A DNA stretch of 64,000 nt, taken from the IMG/VR virus record IMGVR_UViG_3300007512_000012, positions 46,938 through 110,937 of that record, one strand, 5' to 3'. The DNA is from a virus. Below the pieces are notes generated by a model. The model was not told where the DNA came from. It searched no databases and was given only the letters and a program-made list of their open reading frames with translations. The stretch's first letter is position 1, and each line of letters starts with the position of its first letter. The position numbers were made by a program, and so were the translations under genes. This document shows positions 34,101 to 41,853 of this stretch, one piece after another.

Positions 34101-36527
34101 GAGCGACCGCATGTCCAGCACCTTGCCGGGCTGCTTGAGGGCCGCGATGAACTGGTCGGTGGCGTCAAACGACAGGTCCACCGCGATCTCCCGCAGGCGG
34201 GCGACCTGGTAGCGGTCGAGGAACCCGAGCCGCTTCCCGCTCGGGAGCCCCATGTCCATCATCGCGAACAGGGCATCCGAGCGCGTCTCATCGGCCACGT
34301 TGAACAGGGCGTTCGCCATCGCCCCGTTGCTCTGCGCGATGTCCTTGATCTCGTCGAGCAGCCCGAGCCGCTGCATCTCCTCCAGAGCCTTCTTCGCAGT
34401 GGGCTCCCGCAGGAGATCGACGAGCATGGTGCTCAGGTGGCCCGGCTTGATGTTCTTGAGCTTGCCCTTGTGCCGCCGGATGGCCGCCTCGGTGTCGGGC
34501 GTCAGCTTGAAGCCGTACTTCACGATGAACTTGATGGCCCGGACCATGCGGGTCGCGTCGTCGGTGAAGGTCTTGTCCGGGCTGGACGGGCACTTCATCG
34601 AGCCCGCCGCCAGGTCGGCGAGCCCGCACCCGGTCAGGTCGATGATCTCGGCCTTGTCCGGGCCGTTCGCCAGGTCTTGCAGCCGCCACATCAGCGTGTT
34701 GTGGACCACCACCCCGTTCGCCACGAAAGCAGGCTCGACCCCCTCGCCCATCGAGATGTCGAATACGTCCTGCTGCCCCGCATCCTCAACCGACGTGACC
34801 TCGACGTACTGGTAACCGAGGTCGAACAACCGCTGGAGCTTGGCAAACTCGTCCGGGCTGATGGCCTTGAGGCTCGCCAGGAACCCGTCGAAACCCCCTC
34901 GGGCATGAGCATCGTGGAGAAGCCGCTGAACCTTCCGAACAGGCTCATGGACATCGGGGAGGGTTCTGAACCCATCCCCGTCCGTGGCGTAGACGGCCCG
35001 GCTGGTGTCCTGCTTCCGCCCGGCAAGGAACCCCCGAATGTACTCTGCGGGGATGCCGTAGCGGTTGCGGGCTTTGTTGTCCCGCCGGGTGTAATCGAAC
35101 CCCTTGGTGACCATCCACGGTTGGATTTTCTCCCACAGGAGAGCCGAATCCACAGCGTTGATGTAGACGAACCTGCCCTTCACCTTGCTCAAAATGCCGT
35201 GAGCACCGAGAAGCACCTGCAACTGCTGGCGAACATGGGGGGACGCCGAGCAGTAGGTGATACGCCCCGTCTCGGGCCGGATCGAGCCGTCACCCTCCAG
35301 ATAGGCCGCAAGAAACGCCCACTGACTTCGCTCGTCAGCTTGCAGGATGGACCACGGGACGATCTTGTGGTGGGAGGCTGACTTGCCGTCCTTGGACCCC
35401 CCGCAGTACAGGCCGAGGTCTTCCAGCCATCCGACCACGGCCTTGCTGTCGGCGTAGATGTCGTAGCCGTCTGCGCTGGCGACAAACTCCACCCCACGCA
35501 AGATGCGGACGGACCCCTTCTCGACCACCTTGTTGCGGGAGGGCTGGAACCCGAAGGTGGCGTGGAAGCACTCGACGTAGTGGGAGATGAGGGCTGGATC
35601 AGAGTTGCTGAACGACACCCGCTTGTGGGTGTTCGACCCCTCGGCCACGATGCACCCGATCAGGAACGCCAGTTCGGGCGTCATCCTCTCAGGCTTGCGG
35701 ACATCCTTGAGTCGCCCACGCTTGGGCTGTACCGGATCGGGCAGGTCGAGAGCAAGGGGCGTCCGCCTCGCCACCTGCCGCACGGGCACACAGAGCAGGT
35801 CACCTTCCTCAAGCTGGTCCGCCTGAACCCACTCGTGGTCGTGGCCCCGAAGGACCAGAACCGGATGGTGGGGCGTGCAGGAGAAAGAATGACCCCACTC
35901 AGTCGTCACCCGCAGGGTGGGGGCGTAGCCGCTGTACTGCCACCCCACAGCAGTCGAAGGGCCGTCCTGCCCCGCCACGGTCAACCGGATGTCCTGATGA
36001 TCCCCCCCGTCACGAGAGGCGATCTGGTCGATGCGGAGGATGCCCTTCTCAGTAGGGATTAGGGTGTCCCCGGCCATGCAGTTGAAGGTGAACTCGCGGC
36101 GACGGGCGTCGTCCTCGATGGTCGCCTTCTCGACGTGCGTGGGCTTGTACCCGCCGTCCGTGTAGGACTCGATGCGGGCGTTGGCGATCTCGATGTCCTC
36201 GCCCTGGAGGTTCTCCTCCCCGAGCATCCAGTCGCCCACGATGTGCAGCAGGGCGACGCCGTAGTCGTTGGTCTGGATGCGGGTCTTCGCGGGGATGGCC
36301 TTGGCGACCTCCTTGGCGAACCAGTCGGAGTCCTTGCCGCGCAGGGCCACCGAGTCGATGACCACGTCGATGTCCTTGATCGGGCGGCGGATGACGAAGT
36401 TGCGGACGGCCCCGCCCACGACGTAGACGTGCCTGCCGACCCCCAGGCGCTTCGCCAGGTCCGACAAGAACTTCATCAGCGCCAGGGACGCCGAGCTGCT
36501 CATCGCGATGTGGGTCGGCACTGCCAC
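28110..36527 (-). CDS. Giant multidomain (polyvalent-type) protein with intein
   Basis: 2805 aa, one uninterrupted frame. Domains in order: class II tRNA nucleotidyltransferase-like (V-V-G-G-A-V-R-N 36-43, D52-x-D54, R-R-E-F-T-F-N 143-149, resuming at 611 to about 850), split by an intein (150-610); 2H phosphoesterase (H945-C-T and H1034-I-T); GNAT-like (G-L-G-I-G-K 1541-1546); topoisomerase IB (R1691, K1727, R1782, H1832, Y1841, spacing as in poxvirus enzymes); second GNAT (R-R-G-L-G-G-K 2142-2148; N-P-H-A-V-R 2175-2180); then helical tail. RVAxR(Y/W) motifs at 1430, 2062 and 2269 lie near domain borders. Its place between portal and protease genes fits polyvalent proteins, which are thought to enter the host with phage DNA. 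tRNA repair, acetylation and DNA relaxation are inferred activities. Confidence 0.8.
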   Translation of the reverse strand: MAVPTHIAMSSSASLALMKFLSDLAKRLGVGRHVYVVGGAVRNFVIRRPIKDIDVVIDSVALRGKDSDWFAKEVAKAIPAKTRIQTNDYGVALLHIVGDWMLGEENLQGEDIEIANARIESYTDGGYKPTHVEKATIEDDARRREFTFNCMAGDTLIPTEKGILRIDQIASRDGGDHQDIRLTVAGQDGPSTAVGWQYSGYAPTLRVTTEWGHSFSCTPHHPVLVLRGHDHEWVQADQLEEGDLLCVPVRQVARRTPLALDLPDPVQPKRGRLKDVRKPERMTPELAFLIGCIVAEGSNTHKRVSFSNSDPALISHYVECFHATFGFQPSRNKVVEKGSVRILRGVEFVASADGYDIYADSKAVVGWLEDLGLYCGGSKDGKSASHHKIVPWSILQADERSQWAFLAAYLEGDGSIRPETGRITYCSASPHVRQQLQVLLGAHGILSKVKGRFVYINAVDSALLWEKIQPWMVTKGFDYTRRDNKARNRYGIPAEYIRGFLAGRKQDTSRAVYATDGDGFRTLPDVHEPVRKVQRLLHDAHARGGFDGFLASLKAISPDEFAKLQRLFDLGYQYVEVTSVEDAGQQDVFDISMGEGVEPAFVANGVVVHNTLMWRLQDLANGPDKAEIIDLTGCGLADLAAGSMKCPSSPDKTFTDDATRMVRAIKFIVKYGFKLTPDTEAAIRRHKGKLKNIKPGHLSTMLVDLLREPTAKKALEEMQRLGLLDEIKDIAQSNGAMANALFNVADETRSDALFAMMDMGLPSGKRLGFLDRYQVARLREIAVDLSFDATDQFIAALKQPGKVLDMRSLIKEFGLRGGQISQVTDLARRHLLDSPSLVTDKRRLTQRVRLDLQGGRTAAMAPTWFPDEGDQVTSIEAGDGWAYIGFDSGQEVGLPTDERRSQGWKAARTAAVKGSGAKVGLMLPLPEELAAKFPSLGDEDDSPPHCTLLYVGDVRGREAEFLAAVQAEASQYRPMRATIQPLDYFEHPEKERRVAYCPVRFDGYMDQLRDGIRVRLTDAGFALKDRSLLIYNPHITLAYLDGLDSKYEGQVPTGSWTVEGLAVWGMAKPETYPLSRTAKKFELEIGDPLFTGKYLNSPGRIEGFGENEKGDPTVIVRKRPKKDQGGQGAKKEVKLFKVRYDKDQAARDKAEKSAREFGTDEARKEYLREHPGADPKNHTVTDDAPEAEDDKPKRGKLRSAVSGAAAIAKKVIKRKVERGKDVASGVAKLLKGDVPDPKERARIARLLIREVMKGGINAAMYVAIPPPPGYIFAKKVVAEATKLLDKKLEARFGVSKVGGELTEDALAQMVQDSLNEAVDAVGQSKEANAAIRRLCDRYNQATMHRVVLEVGADDITKSVPIDSLALLFNRQFADAVQASGEEETIVPLHLLAETQPSPVDSTMPLYGQGRPALPRGEAGEVEIHRMLVDRVASRYAQRFGPNTPLMEHEGNKVKYRVKSDSDAILAGVYYGRAPIGGLHASVMRYPERETCGRDVLKLLAKYPQVEDTSRPRWVASDGEERTNTRALQVYKAFITDESKQGLGIGKAMYLAVMVEWFKKVGPFLFMPYECSGGSGTSTAAGRVWKSLARDFPSSGNVIAVLRAPTLPGGLKTAAKGTKKKVKNQKGEQVTVYEYSEGQVQHRNREKAKKVEKLRQNLDKLRGQIGKDLKSKDEKTRLCALAVGLMNDTYERVGNPGSAKDGHFGVTGWQAKHVTLSGGKATIKYVGKSGVSQTKTTSDSGLVSGLREALKGKSGTDPVFEGVEAGDVNAYLKPHGITAKDIRGLHANREVQTRLKAIRGKGGKLPTDKKEREQKLKKEFQQALDEAAKEVGHEASTLRSQYLVPGLEDTFMRDGTVKEKLDKQGRLSWGLRQILGRADEIVAVFGWGESEMTSVNEDPEKDLGGGLIGYVWRTGRQWYSMAKGSMQSEKRRNRAHGVYGLRHPMRLAADKVAIISIYNAWPEEVGYTSPDPLVSLVGFEGLISSLTAYEWALINDMDRAAGGAEHILVADDGTFTWRGYPVMPDVVTELQGAGYLGNAEDGKIGLSWQLIGKRQLYKQATRRLAARWFVEGASPRLVWRAPRGSDPWKLAQKAGINILSHMDFVAGYEAGGKLVAALFDSSDSGDQECYAFDIVVDPDGWQRRGLGGKLMDIAISQYDDLVEPFPDIQFCLDAVNPHAVRMLKQRGFVETGREQGHTLMTRRATKSKAEKEEEEVERLNRRNPTKKPPRRDLRRNRMKEDDPDIEGFGADGDRDLSNNYKKRATLAANRVALRWLMAEGEPSQKRKPGDVWPSDDGTWNAMNAKGQVRNDFGKDKDSKAKAEAYAKGDADSPEEAEEAVAEKAKEDEAKKKEQAKADKEKFTAEITDLAEKLYGDKVITEETALLLMEKADSAEFHAAYKAEMKQLRELFDDFGVTVSAMKDIAKDPFKGVDGDDIDELAEAVVQAKAQEALLLDPTNVGGQPLSSEQLDDDARTERAMQAMKLYRRVSPDQRRQVAEDAAAKLGDFEKGSPEHDELNAIIDGIHAAAVLNDEDFDAKHPDGRLVREPLNSKLKLVLKQMVKQGNAEVLFLKDSSKVYAAEGRAAVRDAMGKLDDEGLAAISEGTSWEPLVKALADNPDMAPEVQEYLRAMIRDMGVMHMTTVQGVAAAITRKKRDPANLPELFDQTADEVEDKTREAVDSAVDEALQACLEEGKTQAECMKRSREAVVRAQAEATADAIDDMDVEPDAQDTAVAVLRAVAGGADLSLLDDPSVRPERSPEERKRDFLENVKDPAERKRIEQMSPDEFTAMEKAVLSEDEQDLVA
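34698..36080 (-). mobile_element. Intein with LAGLIDADG homing endonuclease
   Basis: 461 residues, C150 to N610 of the host protein. Block A is C-M-A-G-D-T-L-I-P-T-E-K-G, block B contains C-T-P-H-H-P (TxxH), and two dodecapeptide-like motifs are L-I-G-C-I-V-A-E-G and L-A-A-Y-L-E-G-D-G. Block F/G ends V-F-D-I-S, F-V-A-N-G-V-V-V-H-N, with Thr as +1 extein residue. All splicing residues are present, so it should be active. Insertion falls exactly inside the conserved R-R-E-F-T-F-N/T-L-M-W motif of the nucleotidyltransferase domain, which is typical of intein target choice. Confidence 0.9.
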
Positions 36528-36542
36528 CAGTCGCTCCTACGT

Positions 36543-36566
36543 CTTCTGTCGAAGACGGTTCATAGG
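36543..36566 (-). promoter_or_regulatory. Bipartite late-promoter-like motif
   Basis: Minus strand reads CCTATG, 11 bases, ACAGAAG, preceded by GGTCGTTTG, which closely matches the sequence before the 8084-8107 site. Lies 15 bases upstream of the giant gene. Confidence 0.5.
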
Positions 36567-36581
36567 CAAACGACCGCCCGC

Positions 36582-38297
36582 CTACCCGAACCGGCCGCCG
36601 CCCTCTTCCTGTGGCTTCTCGTACTTCAGCCCGAGGTACTCGGCGATCTTCTCGGCGAAGTCGCTGTTCTCCGCCAGGGCGTCGCCGACCCGCGAGTAGA
36701 GGCCACGGAACAGCTCGTTGAACGTCGCGTCCTGCACGGTGCCCACGTCCTGCATGAGCTTCTCGCGCACCGTCACCGGGTCGAGGTTCAGGTGTTCGAG
36801 GATCGTGTCGATGTCCAGCGAGCCCTTCTGGTAGAGGTTCATCAGGGCGTCGAACGTCTCGGTGTTGTCGCGGAACGACAGCCGGGTGAACGACAAGCGG
36901 GGGACGATGACCTGGAGGTTGCCGTCCTCGTCTTCCTCGACGAACCCCATGCGGGCGCACATCGGCCGGAAGAACTGCTCCTCCACCAACCCCTGCAACG
37001 TCTCCCGGTTGAGCATGAACCGCTGGTTGATGACCTCCAGGTTGATGCGGTCACCGGAGTAGCTGGACTCGCCGGAGAGCAGGCTCTCGGTGACCCCGAG
37101 GCCCGCGTACATCTGGCGGTCGGTGAAGTCGAAGACCCACGACCAGTCGGGGAGCCGCTGGTCCGCCCCCATCTCCTCCCACGTCACCTGGAAGTTGGTG
37201 ATGATGGAGAAGTCGGGGTCCTGAAGGGCCAGGTCCACCTGCTCGCGGAGGTCCTCGGTCTGCTCCGCGTTCATGTCCTCGGCGTAGATGAGCCGGTAGG
37301 GCGTCATGTGCCGCGAGGCGATGGACGTGAGGCTCTGGCGGACCTTGTCGCGGAAGACGAGCGTCCGCAGGCAGCGGAGCAGGATGCTCTTGCCACGGGG
37401 CTCATACTGCGACTTCTTGCGGGCCATCAGGTAGTAGAACGACCCCGCCTCCGGGTCCGTGTTCAGCGGGATGTTCTGCCCCTCGGCGATGGCCGCCACC
37501 ACGTCCTCGGGCATCGAGTTCACGACGCGGGCCGCGTGGGGGTCCCCGGAGGCTGCTCGGTTGATGACCGCCTTCGTCTTCGAGTCGGGGATCAGCTCGA
37601 TGAGCTTCTCGTCCGTGAAGGGGAAGCTCTCGACGTGGATCTGCTCGGGGGGCAGGCAGCGGATGGCCGTCCAGCCCTTGTAGTTCTTCTTGAGCCAGGC
37701 CGCCATGCGCTCGTTGGCGTCCTCGTGCCGGACCTTGCGCTCGACGATCTCACCGTCCTTGGTGATCTCGCGGACGATCTCGAACTCGATGTCCTCCGGC
37801 ATGTCCGGCGAGGTGTCCTCGCAGAAGATGTGGGCCTCGCCGAGCAGGTTCCACTCGTGGTTGATCTCCATCAGCCGGTGAAGGAGCCCCTGCCGCTTCG
37901 CCCAGTTCTCGCAGAAGCGAAGCGACGCAGAGGCGAGCTTCTCGTTGCGGGCCTTCGGCTTGCGGAGGCGGACCTTCGAGAGCGGCAGCTCGTCGAGCAG
38001 GTCGATGGCCTGGCCGACGAAGGGGTCGTGGTCGTAGAAGAAGCGGTAGAAGTTGCGCTTCTCGTCGTCGCTCTGCGGCAGTTCGAGGAAGTCGGTGGAC
38101 AGCTCGGGCGAGTAGAAGTTGCCGCCCGCCCCCATCATGGAGCCGCCCGCAGCACCGCCGTAGCCGCCGCCGACACCGCACGCGGCGGCCTTCATCGACG
38201 ACGTGACGATCTTCGTGGGCTTGCCCACCGTCACACCCTTCCGGTCTGCCACCTTGCGGACGACCGTCGTGTCGTCGGGGTCGTTCGACCTAGCCAT
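36582..38297 (-). CDS. Portal protein
   Basis: 571 aa, the usual length. N-terminal 60 residues are Gly-rich and disordered. Then F-Y-R-F-F-Y-D-H-D-P-F-V-G-Q-A-I-D-L-L-D, E-W-N-L-L-G-E-A-H-I-F (clip/wing region), R-C-L-R-T-L-V-F-R-D-K-V-R-Q-S, and the stem-crown region G-V-T-E-S-L-L-S-G-E-S-S-Y-S-G-D. These match portals of large myophage-like genomes. The portal is the dodecameric DNA gate of the procapsid and docks the terminase. TerL lies two small genes upstream. Its ATG overlaps the preceding gene by 8 bases. Confidence 0.85.
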   Translation of the reverse strand: MARSNDPDDTTVVRKVADRKGVTVGKPTKIVTSSMKAAACGVGGGYGGAAGGSMMGAGGNFYSPELSTDFLELPQSDDEKRNFYRFFYDHDPFVGQAIDLLDELPLSKVRLRKPKARNEKLASASLRFCENWAKRQGLLHRLMEINHEWNLLGEAHIFCEDTSPDMPEDIEFEIVREITKDGEIVERKVRHEDANERMAAWLKKNYKGWTAIRCLPPEQIHVESFPFTDEKLIELIPDSKTKAVINRAASGDPHAARVVNSMPEDVVAAIAEGQNIPLNTDPEAGSFYYLMARKKSQYEPRGKSILLRCLRTLVFRDKVRQSLTSIASRHMTPYRLIYAEDMNAEQTEDLREQVDLALQDPDFSIITNFQVTWEEMGADQRLPDWSWVFDFTDRQMYAGLGVTESLLSGESSYSGDRINLEVINQRFMLNRETLQGLVEEQFFRPMCARMGFVEEDEDGNLQVIVPRLSFTRLSFRDNTETFDALMNLYQKGSLDIDTILEHLNLDPVTVREKLMQDVGTVQDATFNELFRGLYSRVGDALAENSDFAEKIAEYLGLKYEKPQEEGGGRFG

Positions 38298-38838
38298 CGC
38301 TCACCTCGCGTGCGAGCCGCAAGAAGATGGTCTGGACGTAGGCGTCGTTGTCCGCCTCACCCTGCTGGCGAGCCAGCTCGACCGCTCGCCGCCACAGTTC
38401 ACCTTCAGCCGACTGCTCTGGAGCTTCCGGCTCCACCTTCTGCTGCACAGGCTCCTCGTCTTCCAGGTTGACGGTGCGGCCCTCCAGAAAGCCGAGGACG
38501 GCCGCCAGCCGCTCCTGGTACTCCCGCCCCCGCCGCCTGGTCCGGGTGACGCCACCCGAACGCTCTCGGCCTTCGAGCCAGGAGCAGAGTGCGCGAGCCT
38601 CCTGCCTGATGTCCACGTCGCTCGCGTAGCCGTCCAGGTGTCCGATGGAGCGGAGGAGCCTCTCGGCTCGGGCCAGGCGGTCCTGCTTCTCCCTGAACAG
38701 CTCCGCGTCGGGGTTCCGCCGCCTGGCGGCCCTCCCGCACACGTCCAGCGCCGCCCGAACCGAGCCGACAGCCCGCTTCAGGTGCGTGTTCAGGTCCCGG
38801 TCGGCAGCCGTCCGGGCAGTGGCTCGCAGGCCGGGCAT
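38290..38838 (-). CDS. Hypothetical helical protein before the portal gene
   Basis: 182 aa, basic N-terminal half and acidic linker (NLEDEEPVQQKVEPEAPEQ). Long helices (residues 15-75 and 95-125) suggest a coiled-coil packaging accessory. No family recognised. Tightly packed between the 84-aa gene and the portal gene, so part of the DNA-packaging unit. Confidence 0.65.
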   Translation of the reverse strand: MPGLRATARTAADRDLNTHLKRAVGSVRAALDVCGRAARRRNPDAELFREKQDRLARAERLLRSIGHLDGYASDVDIRQEARALCSWLEGRERSGGVTRTRRRGREYQERLAAVLGFLEGRTVNLEDEEPVQQKVEPEAPEQSAEGELWRRAVELARQQGEADNDAYVQTIFLRLAREVSDG

Positions 38839-39093
38839 CTAGCTCCACTTCTCCTTCTTCGTCAGGTAGCCGTGCTTGAGCGCCACCTTCATCACGGTCT
38901 TCAGGAGGTTGATGTCCTCCACCGAGCCGTTGAACACGCTCTTCCACGAGCCACCAGCTCTTGAGAATACCCGTGCAACGCGGTCGAACTCCTCCGGCCG
39001 GGGGCTGGCCTTCCCGCCGAGCGCGACCGTCACCAGCTTCATCATGAAGCGGTGGTCAGCCCGGAGCGGCCACGAGGGGTTGGGGTTGGGCAC
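38839..39093 (-). CDS. Hypothetical small basic protein
   Basis: 84 aa, GTG start at 39093, three bases after the TerL stop. Helical and basic (F-M-M-K-L-V-T-V-A-L; I-N-L-L-K-T-V-M-K-V-A-L-K-H-G-Y). Might be a packaging accessory; no family recognised. Confidence 0.6.
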   Translation of the reverse strand: MPNPNPSWPLRADHRFMMKLVTVALGGKASPRPEEFDRVARVFSRAGGSWKSVFNGSVEDINLLKTVMKVALKHGYLTKKEKWS

Positions 39094-39096
39094 GAG

Positions 39097-41151
39097 TCAC
39101 CTCCCTCCCCGGCCGCGTGAGCGACCCCGGATCAGGGACCGCTGGCGGTCGGGGCTCGAACCACCGAGCCGAGAGCGGGCCATCGCCTTGCGCCGGGCCT
39201 TCGCCAGCTCGGTCGGCGACGCCTGGCCCTTGTGGCGGCCCTTCTTGCGCGAGGTGCCCGCGATGTACTTCCGCTTGCCCATGTGCTGGGTGGCCTCCCA
39301 CACCATGCGGACCAGGGCGTCGGAGTAGTCGTCGTACTTGTCGGGCTGGTTGGGGGCCTCGACCGTCACGATGTACTTGCTGTGCGTCTCCGCCTGAAGC
39401 TCCAGCAGCTCCTCGATGTAGTCGGCGTGGGCGTTCGGGTTCTCCGGGTTGGGCTGGTCGAACAGCACCAGCTTTTGCTCGAACATCAGGGTCTTGAAGT
39501 TGGCGAAGATCTGGCTGGTGAGCTGCTTCGTGAAGAAGACCGACTCGCACTGCGTCAGGCCGCGCTTGTGCAAGGCCGTCTCGAAGGGGATGCCCGCCCA
39601 CTGGTCGAACATGCCCTTCTCGATGTAGAAGCGGCGGCTCAGGGCGTACAGCCAGGCGGTGATGTCGTCGAAGGACAGCCGCTCCAGGTCTTCGTAGTCG
39701 CCCTCACCTGCCCGGATGCGCTCGATGTAGTCGAGGACGATCCGGTGCTCCTCGTCGATGTGGCCGATGGCGACCGCGCAGTAGTCGCCGTCCACCAGGC
39801 CCGCCGAGATGTCGATGCCCATGAAGTGCGGGGCACGCAGCGGGGCCTTCTGCGCGGGCCGGAGCATCGGGTCCACGCAACGCAGCAGCGGCCCCGGCTT
39901 CAGCCAGCCCTTCGTCCGGTCCGTGAACTCGGCCCCGAACTCCGTGAAGAAGCTGTCCGGGTCGGTGGCGTACTCCTCCGCGAGGAACGTCGCCTCGACC
40001 GTGGGGTTCACCTCCCACGTCGGGGCCTGGATGCAGAGCATGTTCCGCGACTCCAGGCCGCCGGAGTAGCCCTGCCTGAACTTGCGGAAGAAGAAGCCCT
40101 GCTTCCCGAGGGGGGACGAGATCGAGAGGATGCGCCCCTCGACCTTGCCGATGGCCCGCCGCCGGTTGCGGGGGTCCTTCGGCGAGAAGGCCGCCAGCGA
40201 CGGCTTGACGGCCCGGTAGATCGTGAGCGCGTCGCTCTGGCCCACGTCGTTGAAGTGAGCCAGCTCGTCGAGGATGATGACGATGTTGCCTGCACCGCGC
40301 AGGCCCTTCGCCACGCACGACTTGAAGCTGACCTTGATGGTCGCCTTGGCCGTGGGGTCGTCCACGTACCGGCCGAACCGGCTGATGTCCTCCGGCGACT
40401 GGAACTTCGCGTAGGACATCGTGTTGTTGGCGGTGTAGGGCTTGTAGAAGGCGCAGTTCGAGAAGTGGCCGCTGGCCTCGTTGTAGAGCAGACCCGCCTG
40501 GTCCTTGTCCGTCGCCACGCTGATGAGCTGGATGACGTTGGTCTTCGGGATGCCGTAGTACCGCTGCGGGTTGTCCTTGAGGATGAGCTTGTAGACCTCG
40601 TAGGCCATCACGCAGGCGCAGATGAAGGTCTTGCCGGAACGACGGCCGATGGAGAGCACCAGCTCGCGGCGCTCCCGGCCAGGCACCACCTCCTTGATGT
40701 TGCTGCGGCCCTCGGCGTACAGGAACCGGAGGTACTCGGCCTCCGTCATGTAGCGGGGGTTCTCCCGCCGCCAGTCGGTGATCTTGACCCGGAACTTGTA
40801 GAAGCCGGTCTCGTCCTCCATCGCGTCCGGGTAGTCGAGCGGCTCCTCCGGCTCGACTTCATCGGGCAGGAGATCGATCAGCTCGCCGGGCTCGTCCTCA
40901 TCCTCGTCGTCCGGCAGGAACGCGATCTCGTCGTAGTTCGGGTGGTCGGACGGGACCTTCTTCGTGAGGTCCAGGCCCCACGGGTTGTCGTCGAGGGGGA
41001 TGCCGTAGTGGGCCTTCAGGATGACCCGCTGCACGGGATACAAGGGGATGTTGAGTCCCCAGGACGACTCCACGAACTCGATGATGTTCGCTGGCTGCTG
41101 CCCTGTTCGCTCTTGCTTTCCCGCTGCGAGGGCGATGTCCGCCAAGCTCAT
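39097..41151 (-). CDS. terL: Terminase large subunit
   Basis: 684 aa. ATPase domain: Walker A G-R-R-S-G-K-T-F (169-176), Walker B I-V-I-I-L-D-E (290-296), coupling motif S-I-S-S-P-L-G (343-349). The nuclease domain starts at M-G-I-D-I-S (D447 as first acidic residue of the RNase-H-like fold), with further acidic residues in D-Y-S-D-A-L-V-R near 620. An unusually acidic insertion at 80-115 and a very basic Arg-rich tail are present. The enzyme cuts and pumps concatemeric DNA into the procapsid through the portal. The candidate small subunit is encoded directly upstream. Confidence 0.92.
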   Translation of the reverse strand: MSLADIALAAGKQERTGQQPANIIEFVESSWGLNIPLYPVQRVILKAHYGIPLDDNPWGLDLTKKVPSDHPNYDEIAFLPDDEDEDEPGELIDLLPDEVEPEEPLDYPDAMEDETGFYKFRVKITDWRRENPRYMTEAEYLRFLYAEGRSNIKEVVPGRERRELVLSIGRRSGKTFICACVMAYEVYKLILKDNPQRYYGIPKTNVIQLISVATDKDQAGLLYNEASGHFSNCAFYKPYTANNTMSYAKFQSPEDISRFGRYVDDPTAKATIKVSFKSCVAKGLRGAGNIVIILDELAHFNDVGQSDALTIYRAVKPSLAAFSPKDPRNRRRAIGKVEGRILSISSPLGKQGFFFRKFRQGYSGGLESRNMLCIQAPTWEVNPTVEATFLAEEYATDPDSFFTEFGAEFTDRTKGWLKPGPLLRCVDPMLRPAQKAPLRAPHFMGIDISAGLVDGDYCAVAIGHIDEEHRIVLDYIERIRAGEGDYEDLERLSFDDITAWLYALSRRFYIEKGMFDQWAGIPFETALHKRGLTQCESVFFTKQLTSQIFANFKTLMFEQKLVLFDQPNPENPNAHADYIEELLELQAETHSKYIVTVEAPNQPDKYDDYSDALVRMVWEATQHMGKRKYIAGTSRKKGRHKGQASPTELAKARRKAMARSRLGGSSPDRQRSLIRGRSRGRGGR

Positions 41152-41164
41152 GGCGTGCCCCCTC

Positions 41165-41845
41165 CTAGACGGATCGCTTCATCCGGGTCTTCGCTTCGTT
41201 CTTCCAGTCCTCATCCACCATCGAGGAGAACTTCGCGAAGACCGTCTCCACCTGCTCAGGGCGCAGACGAGCGGCGTTCATGGACTCCCTGAAGGTGTCC
41301 ATGATCATCTTGAACAGGACCGCGAAGCCGGGCGACTCCAGGTCGATCGTGCGGCTGGTGAGCTGGTCCTTGCGCTTGAGCCACGTCTCGGCCGTGGCCC
41401 GGAGGGCCTGGACTCGCTTCGACGAGAGCCCCGAGGTGTCCTTGCCCTCGCGGGCAGCTTCCTCGCGCTCGAACTTCAGGCTGGCCTGCTCCTCGCCGAG
41501 ACCGACGATGATGGCCTGGAGCAGGTCGGTGGACTCGGGGTCGGCCCGCATCTGCGCGAGGATGTCGTCGGCGTCCATCGCCGACTGCTTGCGCTGAAGG
41601 ATGGCGGCGACGGTCGCGTTGGCGGGGCCGACGTTGGTGGCCGAGGGCTTGCCCGGCTTCCCCTTCATCACGATGGGGTCGCCGTTCTTCTTCGTCTGGA
41701 TCTGGTCGGTGTCGGCCAGGTCGGCGATGGCCTTGTACTTCGTCTCGCCCTTCGCCGTGAGGACGCGGACGCGAGTGGCGCTCGGCGGGATCTTCGCCAG
41801 AAGGTCCGCCCGCCGCTGCTTGTCGGTCTTGCTCTTGCGCGGCAT
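41165..41845 (-). CDS. Candidate terminase small subunit
   Basis: 226 aa. Basic N-terminus (P-R-K-S-K-T-D-K-Q-R-R), a small strand pair, and a helical C-terminal two-thirds (L-L-Q-A-I-I-V-G-L-G-E-E-Q, then A-T-A-E-T-W-L-K-R-K). It ends 14 bases before TerL, the normal place of TerS. No clear helix-turn-helix, so the assignment is by synteny and general character. It could be an unrelated packaging factor. Confidence 0.5.
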   Translation of the reverse strand: MPRKSKTDKQRRADLLAKIPPSATRVRVLTAKGETKYKAIADLADTDQIQTKKNGDPIVMKGKPGKPSATNVGPANATVAAILQRKQSAMDADDILAQMRADPESTDLLQAIIVGLGEEQASLKFEREEAAREGKDTSGLSSKRVQALRATAETWLKRKDQLTSRTIDLESPGFAVLFKMIMDTFRESMNAARLRPEQVETVFAKFSSMVDEDWKNEAKTRMKRSV

Positions 41846-41853
41846 GGGGACTC

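Noticed and set aside
28611-35381. 2256-codon open frame on the plus strand opposite the giant gene
   Set aside because: It is a shadow of the GC-rich codon pattern of the true gene: Val/Leu/Arg/His-rich, no domains, no SD, while the minus frame carries intein and enzyme motifs.
36543-36566. Rho-independent terminator from GTCTTC/GAAGAC palindrome
   Set aside because: A 6-bp stem exists, but the sequence matches the bipartite promoter-like motif and no U-tract follows on the minus strand.
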